Positions 9,387 through 19,038 of a stretch of DNA of 64,000 nt are shown one piece after another. Location of the stretch: positions 124,001 to 188,000 of the forward strand of contig JARBJD010000026.1 of the NCBI GenBank assembly GCA_033064195.1, in the 5' to 3' direction. Origin of the DNA: Blattamonas nauphoetae. Taxonomy: Eukaryota > Preaxostyla > Oxymonadida. The position numbers and the translations under genes were made by a program. The notes beneath the pieces are model-generated. The model did not search any database. It saw only the letters and a list, made by a program, of their open reading frames with translations, and was not told the DNA's origin. The number at the start of each line of letters is the position of its first letter. The stretch's first letter is position 1.

Positions 9387-9809
9387 TTACTGAACATATT
9401 GAGAGTAAGCAGGCATATTCCCAGATTGGTATTGACCGATATCATCATCTGTTCTTGTTGCATAGGCTTGGCGTGTCAGTGTACTAATCTCTGATGCAAC
9501 GGCAGCATTATGTCTACCAAGGAATGTTTGCAAATTTTCTTGATTTGTGATGAATTCTAGAAACTGTGGATACACCTGCTCCTTGAAATCCTTTCTTTTC
9601 TTCATTCTCTGATGTCCTTCGTTGGTACTGTCGAATCCTGAAAGATGTTCTTCAAGCCATCTGTCCCACATTTGTGATGCTACTTTCGATTGAATTGAAT
9701 TGAACACCATATTGTCTATTACTCCTTTCCCAGTATCTGCTGGATTATCTCGACTGGCACGAGTAACTCCCACTCCATTTGTCATGAAGTCACCAACAGC
9801 TTTCTTCAT
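9387..9809 (-). CDS. Polinton ORF, unknown (140 aa)
   Basis: A 140-residue charged, largely helical frame lying just beyond the MITE. There is no motif I can name: in particular I looked for the His/Asp/Cys pattern of an adenain or Ulp1-type protease and did not see it. Being next to the capsid cluster suggests a structural or assembly role, without direct evidence. Confidence 0.45.
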   Translation of the reverse strand: MKKAVGDFMTNGVGVTRASRDNPADTGKGVIDNMVFNSIQSKVASQMWDRWLEEHLSGFDSTNEGHQRMKKRKDFKEQVYPQFLEFITNQENLQTFLGRHNAAVASEISTLTRQAYATRTDDDIGQYQSGNMPAYSQYVQ

Positions 9810-9824
9810 TATTGCATATGGTTG

Positions 9825-10355
9825 TTATGATCTTTGTGCTTGCATGTCTCCATAGCTGATGTCTCGAAAATTGGATGGTAAATCGTATGTTCCATTCTTG
9901 AGGAAATTAGAGTGTGAAGCTTTGATTTTCCTTCCGAATTGGCGATTAAAGGCTGTATATGATGTCTGTCTTCTCTTGTCTGGTGTTGGATTCATTGTGT
10001 TGTAGGTCTCTTTGACTGGTCTACTATTGTATGGTGCAAGCATGGCTCCATTGACTGCAATCAAATCTTTCGTATCATTGTCGTAGACCATGACGTCTGG
10101 GATTCTTCCATGTTGTTCCATTAGAACAGTCCAATTCTGTCCAGTTCTCTTGATGTACTCAAGCGCTGATGGATAGCTACTGAGGGCATGGTTCCGTCTG
10201 GTTTGAATATCATCGTCAGCATAGATTCTTTTCATTGCAGCTTGTGTCTCTGCTGCGTATCTCATTTTTGGTTTCTTCTCTCTTGTTTCTCTTGTTGGTT
10301 GGTTGTACACAATCTGTGGTATCATTGACATTTCATACAAAATAAAAAAAACCAA
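9825..10355 (-). CDS. Polinton ORF, unknown (about 176 aa)
   Basis: A 176-residue basic frame; the second or third Met (MSMIPQIVYNQPTRETREKK) is the likelier start because a TATTTTGT-type block lies directly upstream. It is rich in Arg, Tyr and Asn and has a conserved-looking middle (VMVYDNDTKDLIAVNGAM). No family is recognised. It is divergently arranged with the ATPase on the plus strand, leaving about 30 bp between the two starts, so the pair may share a bidirectional promoter. Confidence 0.45.
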   Translation of the reverse strand: MVFFILYEMSMIPQIVYNQPTRETREKKPKMRYAAETQAAMKRIYADDDIQTRRNHALSSYPSALEYIKRTGQNWTVLMEQHGRIPDVMVYDNDTKDLIAVNGAMLAPYNSRPVKETYNTMNPTPDKRRQTSYTAFNRQFGRKIKASHSNFLKNGTYDLPSNFRDISYGDMQAQRS

Positions 10356-10385
10356 AAGTAGATTTTAATTAGAGTTAAATCACAA

Positions 10386-11279
10386 ATGAAGAAATCTCCA
10401 TTAACAACAATGTCAACATTGTTACGGAGGGCAGAGCTCTCTTCGCTTACAGCCTATGTGAATGCAAAATTGAGTGAAGCATCTAGTAGGAATGTGTCTC
10501 ATGAAGTGCTATCACAGATTCATCCAGACATCAATTTCAATCCCAATAGTGTCAATGTCCTCGTTGGAAACAGAGGAAGTGGAAAAACATTTAATGCTCT
10601 TCGAGAGGTTGCTACACTCCAAAATGTTCAGGTTAGGAATGAACTGTTTCACCTCTTTGTCTTCGTCACTGACAAGAACATCGATCCGACATTCGATAAA
10701 TTCAAACCAATCCTGAACGTTCCTTATGTCAAAGTCAAATATGATGAAGCACTTCCATTTCTGTTGGAACTCTCAGAATCGAAAGCTGCTTATGAGGAGA
10801 TCATTGACAATCAATGACAAGACAGAATTACTGATGAGTGCAGAGAGAATCTCTTTGACTCATTTTACATTGATGACTTCTCAGTTAAGAATCTCCAAAC
10901 GATTATCCTTCTTGATGACTGTCGTCGAATCCTAGGTGAACGAAGAGCATCCAAAAATAGAATGACAATGATGGACTTGTTACTGGAGAATCGACAACCG
11001 AAATTCACATTCTTTCTGACGATGCATGAGCTGTTCAGTTTGTCAGCAGATATGAAGTCAAACATTGATTCAATGTGGATCATTGGAGGATTCAACAAAG
11101 AACGAATCAGTCGAGTATATCCTCAGTTGAACTCACCAATTGATACTCAACACTTCTGGAATATCTATCAACGGAAACAAAAGTGTGAAGCAATCATTCT
11201 TCGATACAACACTGATGGAGTAGCACTGAATGAGATCAACAAAGATGGGTTAATCAGAAGGGTCAGAGAACTCTTGTAG
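10386..11279 (+). CDS. Polinton genome-packaging ATPase (A32/FtsK-HerA type), broken
   Basis: The region encodes a Walker A loop (LVGNRGSGKT, about residue 57-66) and farther on a Walker B-like strand (IILLDDCRR), in the order and spacing of the A32-like packaging ATPases of Polintons, virophages and adenovirus-like relatives. These motors push DNA into the capsid. It is the second plus-strand gene of the element. The span given is the whole remnant; it is not a single open frame, in keeping with a fossil element. Confidence 0.75.
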
Positions 11280-11422
11280 AAGGTTCCCAATGGTCTCGTC
11301 AAGACTTCGAAGCCTCATGCTGAGAGTGTCTGTCAGCGATCGTTTTGATTCTTCAATGTCTGATAATCTTTGATCAATCGATAGTGAATTAGGAGGAGTG
11401 GAAGCATCAACATATCGTTTCC

Positions 11423-11608
11423 TCAGTGCAATCTCACCTCTTTTTTTCTAATTCGATATCCATCAATTTGAATCATCCTATTCAGTTTCTGAGTTGTGTA
11501 CTCATTCAGTTCTTTTCTATTCTTCTCCAAGTATCTCTGAAAGTCGTGGATGTTTGTGAACTCTTTCTGCTCAGGATCAAACGGTTCTAATATTTTCAGT
11601 GATGACAT
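11423..11608 (-). CDS. Small Polinton ORF, unknown (61 aa)
   Basis: A 61-residue basic, helical frame (MSSLKILEPFDPEQKEFTNI start) with the element's usual upstream T-rich block. It lies between the ATPase and the integrase. No motif is recognised. Confidence 0.4.
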   Translation of the reverse strand: MSSLKILEPFDPEQKEFTNIHDFQRYLEKNRKELNEYTTQKLNRMIQIDGYRIRKKEVRLH

Positions 11609-11649
11609 TTCAATGAAATAAAAATATCTGACACAATTTCGAAACTATG

Positions 11650-13570
11650 CTAGATTAAATTCAGCAAAGAACTCTGGAGCTAAGTCGTCAATTGAGTCTG
11701 CATGGAACTTGGTGTGCTGAATTGGAACGTAGACAACTTTTGACAGACATGTGAGACCATTGAGTAGAGTAGCTACAACATTACCGTGCTTGAATTCAAT
11801 GAATTTCCCCACGAATTGAAACTGTCTTCGCTTCTTCTGAAACTTGGCAACTGTCTTGTCTAAATCAAGGTGAATCAGTAGAATGTTTCCTGGTTTGTAT
11901 CGCCATAACAGTTGTGTTGTCTGATGTCTTTAGATGTTCTTCAATTGCTCTTCACAACTGGAGATATACAATGCTTCGATTTCACGATTATTTTGTGCCT
12001 GCTGTGGAGTGAACTTGTTCCAGTACACCCGATATGGAGTCGTGTTGTAGTATTCCACCATCTGATTCATCAATGAATGATTTGCCATCTGTGTCGCATT
12101 GTCTTGGAATCCATCTCTGATTGTTCTGATCACTCGGTCGACAATTCTGTTGTGATTTGTGAACGGTGAGCTTGTGAATTATGTGCTGACTTTCTGTTGC
12201 TTGAAAAACTCTGATGCTTCTCCACTTGTCCATGCTGTTTCACCATCTCCTCGAATGTTGTTGACATGAACGCCACGATGATTAATCAGATCGTTGATTG
12301 CAGTCTTGACTTTGCTCCATGATTTATCCAGAACTGGAATGACAATTAAGTATTTGGTGTTGATGTTAATTGCGAAGAGGTAGATCTGCAACACTGTTTT
12401 CGACGTTGGTGATTGAATGAAAACCAGATCAATTTCCCAGGATCCAAACTTGGGAGAAAAGTATGGTCGATCACAATTCTGTGGAACCTTTCTGTCCGAT
12501 GTCTTCTGTGGATCTCCAGTAATCGCTTTTGACATGAACTGTATTTTCGATCGAAATGGATACACAATTGTCTCCGTTGTTTTAGGAATCATTGGTGGAT
12601 CAATTCTCATTCTGTCACTTCCTTTTTCTCTCCGAATCTTCCTCGGATGTGCTACACTCCATCTGTGATCAAATTCCTCATACCAATCCTGAAATGATCT
12701 TCCTCCAAATGGGATTTGTTTAGTGTGAGTCAGAATGAAGTCAAGATCATCATTCGCAATAGTTCTGTTAATCGAGGCTCGAACGAAAGTGTCTCTGTTC
12801 ATTTTATTTGAATCCAGAATGTGCGATGTAATGAAGTGTTCCATGTGCTTTAGATTATTCATTCTTGAGTTCTCAGCTTTGATTTGTTCATCTTCTGAAT
12901 CGTTTCTCTGTTGAGGATCAAAAAATCCCTTTATATGTGCCAACTTATTGAGAACTTGCTGTGTTGTTGGTTCGTTGTGTCTGATCTCTCTCACAGGGTG
13001 TTTGGACGCAGTTGTTCTGATTGACATTGGTGGATTGGGAATTATGTCATCATCGTCCTCCTCTTCAAATCTCCTCTCCTTCATTGGATGTTCATATTCA
13101 AACCCCATTGATTTCACGTTTCTCATCTGTCCAGGAATAACTAGGTCTTCAGGTGATTGAATTGCTATTGGTCTTTGCACTGGAATTGGTATTGGTCTTG
13201 CCTCTGCAGGCCTTCGATTCCGTGGTGAAGAATTCACTCCCTGATTCACCTCGTGATGATAAAATTGATATGCTTCGAATGCAAGTTTGCAGTGCTATCC
13301 CGAATACGAATTCCTAGGAAGTTGCTTACAAATTGTTGAACTACTCTTCTTTCATCAGGTAGTGATAATTCAGGAGAGAAACCTCTATTGAACCAATCCT
13401 CGAAGTATGTTTCATCATTTCCATCAAATGGTCCATTAGAATCAGCGCCATGATAGACAGGTAAAACGTTCGTTAAAGTCCATTTCTTTTCGACTATTTT
13501 GTTTTTAGAATGCTGTGTGCACCGAAGAAGTCAATTCACTAAAGTATTAATCTGTCGTGTATTCATTTCT
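11650..13570 (-). CDS. Polinton retroviral-type integrase, broken
   Basis: The central part (12179-13249) contains the rve-type integrase core: a strand with WEIDLVFIQSPTSKT-like sequence carrying the first Asp, the GVHVNNIRGDGETAW block with the second Asp, and a downstream helix region. An N-terminal arm lies upstream and a small beta-rich C-terminal tail (VYVPIQHTKFHADSIDDLAPEF) lies near 11650-11740. In Polintons this enzyme inserts the linear DNA. It is in several pieces and therefore a fossil; no piece is joined here. Confidence 0.75.
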
Positions 13571-13589
13571 TCAAAAATAAAGTTTGTGT

Positions 13590-16500
13590 TTATTCGATTT
13601 GATAATCAGTAGCTTTCAGTCCATGAATGAATGGAGGACACGATTCATTTTCAAGTACGATTGCCTTCAGATGAATTCCACTGAGACTGAGTTTCTGTTG
13701 TTGTATTTTGGCAATCTCAAATCCATTTGTGTCCTCTTCGCTCACGACTCTTCTCGTTTGAAAGTTCAGTGTTGTAGTCACTGTCTTCTCTCCCTTGAGG
13801 CACTTGACATAATCGTCACTTGTGATATTTGTCTTCTTTAATGACACTCCTTTGATTTTGCATTTCTCATCGAGAGAGTAACACTTTGGTGCAAGACAGA
13901 TCATCTGCTCACCTTCCTTCTCAATTGCTAATCCCAACAGCTTCTTCTCATCATCGACACCCTTTTCAGGATAGGGAAACCATTCATATTTGTGTGCATC
14001 GTAGAATTCCTTGTCAGCTATCACGTGTTCAAACTGTTGATGAATACCTGCAGTTGGATCACCTGAGATTGCCCAATAAGCAGAGTCTGTGTCTCCCTCA
14101 CAGAAGTGAATCTTGTTCATGTCGAGGCATTTGTACATGAAGTTGTAGATGAAATTCAGATACCAGAACTTGGCATTGTCGAGTGTGAATACTGCTTCTT
14201 GCAGACATGTTTTGCATGATGCTTTCTCTCTGTCTTCAATCACAATGTAGTTGTCCTCATTGATCTCTCTTGTCGCTACGAATCCTTTCATCATCTGTTT
14301 CAGATATGTTCTCTTCTCATTGCAGATTGTGATTGAGTTGTACTTCTCAGTGTTCATTCCATCGTATCCGTAACTTCCGTTCAAGTTGGTCTTACAGAAC
14401 TGTTCTTTTCCCTTGTTTCCAACCTTCATTGCTTCTATTCGATCATTCATGAATGATGTCACAAACGGTTCAAATCCAGCGTGTCTCGAAAAGACCATCA
14501 CAGTCTTTACGTCATCAATTATGAAATGGCAATAGTCGATGAGGAACCACAGATAGTATGTCGAAAAGAACATGTACTGATCGTGTGTGCTCAAGAGTTG
14601 GGTCAGCTTCCGTTGTTTGTCGTCAGTCTTCAATCCATGTTTCTTCATCAACGAATAGGTCTTCTCTCCAATGTTTTCTTCTGTTGTATTGACAACAATG
14701 TTTCTTAAGATTGGTGGGAAGTTAATGAAATCATTTATGTCCTTCTCGTCGATGTGTCCTTTCAGTTCTGCAACAAATAGTGTCTTCTGATTCTTGTCTT
14801 CGATAATCTTCCTGCATTCCTTATCATCTGTTGCTGTGTACAAACATCTTCCTGGCATGTACATTCTGTGATTAGTGAATGGATGGTTCTTGTTCTTGAT
14901 TGATGAAAAAGCACTTGGATAAAGTGAATTGAAATCAACACCGCACACGTGAGTCATTTTGTGTTCTGTGTCTTTGGAGATCACTCTCCCCCTAGGAGGG
15001 CTCGAAGCCTCTGGTGAGACCTTACCGTCTTCATATGTGAAGTGATTGATTGGAGTCACGTCTTTGATGTTCTGGCGATGCTGAACATTCGATAATCCAC
15101 CAGTCACTGCTGCTCTCAACTTGTGATATGTCTGTTCATGTGTCAGAGTCATTGGAAGTGATTTCCAGATGCAATACTTCTTGAGTGGAATCCTCAATCT
15201 TGTGAGATGTTCATCCTTGTCTGACTTGTAGGTGTTGCAGTAGTCACAACATATCTTTACGTTCTCTTTTGAATGTCCTTTCGAATTGTCGATTCTCTCC
15301 AATGTTGGTCGAACTGCTTGTGAGAAGTGACACTTGCAGATATAGCACACTCTCTTGCACTGTTGAACAAACCAGTCATAGTCTGCTTCAGTGACATTGT
15401 TGGTTGTATTGCGATGAGCTTTCTGGTCTTGGTACCTGTATCCTTCCACTTTGTATTTCCAGTATTGTTTTGTGATTTTGATTGGTCCAGATTCATCACA
15501 TTCGTTGTAGTCAGCATCAATATCGAAATCCTTATAGGCACACGCATATTTGATTGCTGAAGCATTGGCGGACAGTGAGAGATTGTGCAACATATCCACT
15601 TTGTATTGGAAGTTCAGATCAATGAGATTATCCAATGGTGCAATCATGCGTTCGACGTCTCTAATGTTGTAGAATTTGAGGTATTCCCAACGGTTCTTGA
15701 ATCCTTGCTTCTTCCAATCGTCAAGATATAATTGGTAATCACTGTCGGACATTTCACTGTTGTTCAGACTGGAATAGAATTCAAACTTGGAGAATGGTTC
15801 TTGTTTGCTCAGCACTGTGTCGTAGTCTGATGAGTCGAATGATTCGTAAGCAAAGAATGATTTCTGGAGTGTAGTGTTTCCTCCAAAAGCTTTCACTGCA
15901 CTATCCAAAGTCATTGGTCCTGTGTACGACATCATGTCAATAAAGCGAAGAACCTGTTGCGTCTTCTCGTGACTGATCAATACCTGCTTGTACTTCGTTG
16001 TGGATCCAAGGAAGCTATCCACTTTCCAATCTTTGTCAACGAGATCACGGAAGATGAGATTGATGTCGAATCTGGAGCTGTTGAACCCAATCACACTGAC
16101 TTCATTCTGAGAGGGTATTTCTGGGTCTTCGTAGCAGTTGTTCTCTCGTACTGTCTCAGCATATTTGAAGAGTTCTCTGATCCATTGCTTCACAAAGTCC
16201 TTTCCATCTCGAAGATCATAATAGATTGGCTTCACACCTGATTTTGTTTTGATTGCTGATGCAACTGAGAGAGACTTCAAGTGTGAGATCAACTGTGTGT
16301 TGTCATCAGAGAACAGGTTGTCAAGAATGAGATCTTCCATTGTTTCGAAATCGTATGTGATGTAGAATTGTGTTGGTTTGAATTCGTTTTGTCTTTTGTG
16401 TGCCATCAGAAATTCAAATGTTCTATTGTTGAGGATATGTGGAACATATGGTCTTGGTGTCTTATCGAGTGAGATCTTCTTCACATGTTTTCCATCAAGT

Positions 16501-18035
16501 TCTTTGCACTCTCTGAGATGCTTCTCATAATCTCTGCTGTAGTTTTTATTCTTCACTTGGAATCCTCTACACTGACAATATGGACAAAGTTTGTATCCAG
16601 TGATTTTCTCAGGATCCACAATGAACATCACATGAACGAGTGTGGCTGTTAATGGAATCATTAGAAGTGGGAGAACTCTAGCATCATCATTTTCGTTGAC
16701 ATACGATTGACTCAGGAAGTAACGACCCCTTTGAGGGTCACTAGTCGAACGAGAGTTCGGGTACTTCTTGTCTTCGTCATATTCATAAATGTGAACTGTG
16801 ATGTTGAATTGAATCATTGCTTTCTCAATATCACAAGCAATATCGAATCCAGGATAATTCTGAAGATGTGGAGTCAATTGTCGAGATTGGAGATGAGTGA
16901 GATTCATCCATTGTGCGAACAATCTGTAGGCTTCACTGTTCCTCATATTGATTGATATTTTCTTACCTTGAACTTCAGGAAGAGTGAGGAATGATTGTGC
17001 TTGAAAGACACAGATATTGTACTCAGAATCGATGTACCGAACATTCCTCGTTTTGATGTGTTCAGTGAGAATAGCATTTGCTTTTCCTGCGACTGGGAAT
17101 CGATAGACTGCAACCAGAATGGAGTGGAATGCAATGTACATTGTCTTCGTATCCATTAGTGTTCTCTCCTGAGATTCTTGAATCAGATTGATTGCATATT
17201 TTGAATACTCATTGATGTCTGCTTCACTTCTTATCACTGTTGGGAAACTCTTTGATGTGTTCTCCAGTTCTGGTCTGAAATCATTGTACAGTGTCTCATC
17301 TTTGTCTTTTCTCTCAATAATCTTTCCAAAGTCAATACTAATCTTGAATGGATGATCTTTCTCTTTGTCGAACACTGCTTTGATGAAGGTTGTAATTTCG
17401 TCAACGTTCTTTAAGTGATTGTGGAAGTACAGCTGATATGGTTTTCCATTATCTTCAACCTCCTCGACCTCATTCTTTTTGAACTTCCTTCGTGCATTCA
17501 TGAGACAAGAATTGAATGCTGCTTTGTCACGTGGTTCAGCGAGAAATATACATTCTTCAAATCCATCAAATGACTGCACTTCTCTCTTTTCCATTTGTTC
17601 ATTTTTCTTTTGAATTATCAACAGATTCTTCATCCAATGATCCATCAGTTTCTCTTCAATTGATTTCAGTTTCCACGTCATTTTCAACACTTGCTTTTTC
17701 AGTTCGTCTTTGTTCACTCTTGGATTTTCTTTCATGATTTGCATTCTTGCTTTGCTGTCTTCTTCATTCATCATTGTGTTGTTATTGTTCTCTTCAAGTT
17801 TGTGACTAAAATCATCGATCTGATAGTTGGTAATATTCCTTATTTCTCCTTCAAAATGGAGATCTGGATTCTTGAGCATTGACAGAAGATATGCTCTCTG
17901 ATGTTGGTAGTTTCTACTCTCTGGCATATATGTTCGATCATAGCCATGTTCATCCTTGAATTCAAAGGTGGTGTTTGGAAATAGCTCTCTTATTTTCGTG
18001 ATGGTGTCTGTGACAAATCTCAGTGTCGCCGCCAT
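13590..18035 (-). CDS. Polinton protein-primed family-B DNA polymerase
   Basis: A 1481-residue frame, a normal size for Polinton polymerases, which include an N-terminal extension. Exonuclease motifs are visible as YDFETM (about residue 556) and GFNSSRFDINL (about 650). Polymerase motif A is DFNSLYPSAF (about 1035), motif B is KTNLNGSYGYDG (about 1215) and motif C is GDTDSAYW (about 1320). Between exonuclease and motif A lies a Cys/His-rich HNH-like insert (CYICKCHF, then LERIDNSKGHSKENVKICC). A CPYCQCRGF zinc-finger-like segment precedes the exonuclease. The enzyme would copy the element using a protein primer. The start is preceded by the element's T-rich block. This is the best preserved part of the element. 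Confidence 0.9.
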   Translation of the reverse strand: MAATLRFVTDTITKIRELFPNTTFEFKDEHGYDRTYMPESRNYQHQRAYLLSMLKNPDLHFEGEIRNITNYQIDDFSHKLEENNNNTMMNEEDSKARMQIMKENPRVNKDELKKQVLKMTWKLKSIEEKLMDHWMKNLLIIQKKNEQMEKREVQSFDGFEECIFLAEPRDKAAFNSCLMNARRKFKKNEVEEVEDNGKPYQLYFHNHLKNVDEITTFIKAVFDKEKDHPFKISIDFGKIIERKDKDETLYNDFRPELENTSKSFPTVIRSEADINEYSKYAINLIQESQERTLMDTKTMYIAFHSILVAVYRFPVAGKANAILTEHIKTRNVRYIDSEYNICVFQAQSFLTLPEVQGKKISINMRNSEAYRLFAQWMNLTHLQSRQLTPHLQNYPGFDIACDIEKAMIQFNITVHIYEYDEDKKYPNSRSTSDPQRGRYFLSQSYVNENDDARVLPLLMIPLTATLVHVMFIVDPEKITGYKLCPYCQCRGFQVKNKNYSRDYEKHLRECKELDGKHVKKISLDKTPRPYVPHILNNRTFEFLMAHKRQNEFKPTQFYITYDFETMEDLILDNLFSDDNTQLISHLKSLSVASAIKTKSGVKPIYYDLRDGKDFVKQWIRELFKYAETVRENNCYEDPEIPSQNEVSVIGFNSSRFDINLIFRDLVDKDWKVDSFLGSTTKYKQVLISHEKTQQVLRFIDMMSYTGPMTLDSAVKAFGGNTTLQKSFFAYESFDSSDYDTVLSKQEPFSKFEFYSSLNNSEMSDSDYQLYLDDWKKQGFKNRWEYLKFYNIRDVERMIAPLDNLIDLNFQYKVDMLHNLSLSANASAIKYACAYKDFDIDADYNECDESGPIKITKQYWKYKVEGYRYQDQKAHRNTTNNVTEADYDWFVQQCKRVCYICKCHFSQAVRPTLERIDNSKGHSKENVKICCDYCNTYKSDKDEHLTRLRIPLKKYCIWKSLPMTLTHEQTYHKLRAAVTGGLSNVQHRQNIKDVTPINHFTYEDGKVSPEASSPPRGRVISKDTEHKMTHVCGVDFNSLYPSAFSSIKNKNHPFTNHRMYMPGRCLYTATDDKECRKIIEDKNQKTLFVAELKGHIDEKDINDFINFPPILRNIVVNTTEENIGEKTYSLMKKHGLKTDDKQRKLTQLLSTHDQYMFFSTYYLWFLIDYCHFIIDDVKTVMVFSRHAGFEPFVTSFMNDRIEAMKVGNKGKEQFCKTNLNGSYGYDGMNTEKYNSITICNEKRTYLKQMMKGFVATREINEDNYIVIEDREKASCKTCLQEAVFTLDNAKFWYLNFIYNFMYKCLDMNKIHFCEGDTDSAYWAISGDPTAGIHQQFEHVIADKEFYDAHKYEWFPYPEKGVDDEKKLLGLAIEKEGEQMICLAPKCYSLDEKCKIKGVSLKKTNITSDDYVKCLKGEKTVTTTLNFQTRRVVSEEDTNGFEIAKIQQQKLSLSGIHLKAIVLENESCPPFIHGLKATDYQIE

Positions 18036-18078
18036 TTACTACAAATTAAAAAATCCGAAAATAAAAAAAGTTGAGCCT

Positions 18079-18468
18079 TTATTTCTGTTTTCTCTGATGG
18101 GGCTTTATCGTTGCCTTTAGCCAGGAATCAAGTCTAATTCTGAACACTTCACTTCCGCCTATCTCTCGATATGTGAATGGAACCAAAACTTTCGTGTACT
18201 CACCTACGAGCTCACAATTATATTTCTTCAGTTCATTTTCGACGAATGATTGAGTGTAGTGACGACGTTTTGCTAAGTGAGGTCTGTTTCCTTGATTCCA
18301 CAACTTTGGTTTTATTCTCCATTCAACTCCCTCATGAACATACGTCACCGGCACATTCTTTCTGACATACTCAGAGACTAGCGAACAGTTCTCTTCTCTC
18401 ATTGATTGAATTAATGCTTGTTCTGAACATACTCGACGTCTTTCGTTGTACATTTCAGTTGGATTCAT
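18079..18468 (-). CDS. Polinton terminal ORF beginning in the right inverted repeat, two-repeat protein
   Basis: A 129-residue frame. Its first 47 residues lie in the right inverted repeat, so the same beginning occurs at the left end. It contains two copies of a motif: hydrophobic-rich helix, then NCSLVSEYVRKNVPVTY or NCELVGEYTKVLVPFTY, then a Gly, an RI-type strand and a Trp. Similar C/L-L-EY-P-Y repeats are known from small virus proteins of unknown function. A role as DNA-end or host-interacting protein cannot be judged. It lies directly upstream of the polymerase. Confidence 0.55.
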   Translation of the reverse strand: MNPTEMYNERRRVCSEQALIQSMREENCSLVSEYVRKNVPVTYVHEGVEWRIKPKLWNQGNRPHLAKRRHYTQSFVENELKKYNCELVGEYTKVLVPFTYREIGGSEVFRIRLDSWLKATIKPHQRKQK

Positions 18469-18757
18469 TTAATACAAATTAAAAAATTCAAAAATAAATT
18501 GTCATTCGTGGTTTTATCATTAGGGATCTTCCGAGACTTCGATCCTGTCATCGATGGGTTCGATCAGTATTGTTTGATCAGAGAAAGTCCTTCAATGGGA
18601 CTCGATCTTCTCATTTTGTTCCTAACGACTCATTACCGTTTGATTTAGGTGTGTTTCACTTTCTACTTTCTCATTTGTTCTCTATTCTTTTTCATCCCTT
18701 CATTCTTGTTCTCGATCATTGACTTTTTTCTTCTCCTCTCGTTCAGGTCTACTATTA
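18328..18757. repeat. Right terminal inverted repeat of the Polinton (inner part)
   Basis: Reverse complement of 2254-2684. It stops abruptly at TA (18756-18757) because a pogo-like transposon has landed there; the repeat resumes on the far side at 20786 (TATGTCTTATCATCAG, matching the complement of 2240-2255). Confidence 0.85.
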
Positions 18758-19038
18758 CCATGTGGATCCAACCCGACCACATGGCTTCAACCCGACCACA
18801 AGATAAACGACCATCTTTCTTCACATCGTTTTTCTCATCTTTCAGTGGGTTTCTTTTCTAAAAATAAGAGAGAATAACACAGTTTCACAGTTTAAACCCA
18901 AATTCCTGTTCGGTCCCAATTAGAAGTAGGTATTCTCGGAGAAATTCAGATCGTTTCAAAAAAATGTTTTGGTCACTTAACATCGAATGAGATGAGATAA
19001 AAATCTGAACTGCTGGAAATCCACTGTATTGTGTCAAA

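Noticed and set aside
9387-10355. Ulp1/adenain-type protease of the Polinton
   Set aside because: The His-Asp-Cys order with the expected surroundings could not be found in these or other frames of the element.
11930-12233. Separate small genes near the integrase
   Set aside because: They belong to the integrase remnant by position and strand and are covered by that entry.
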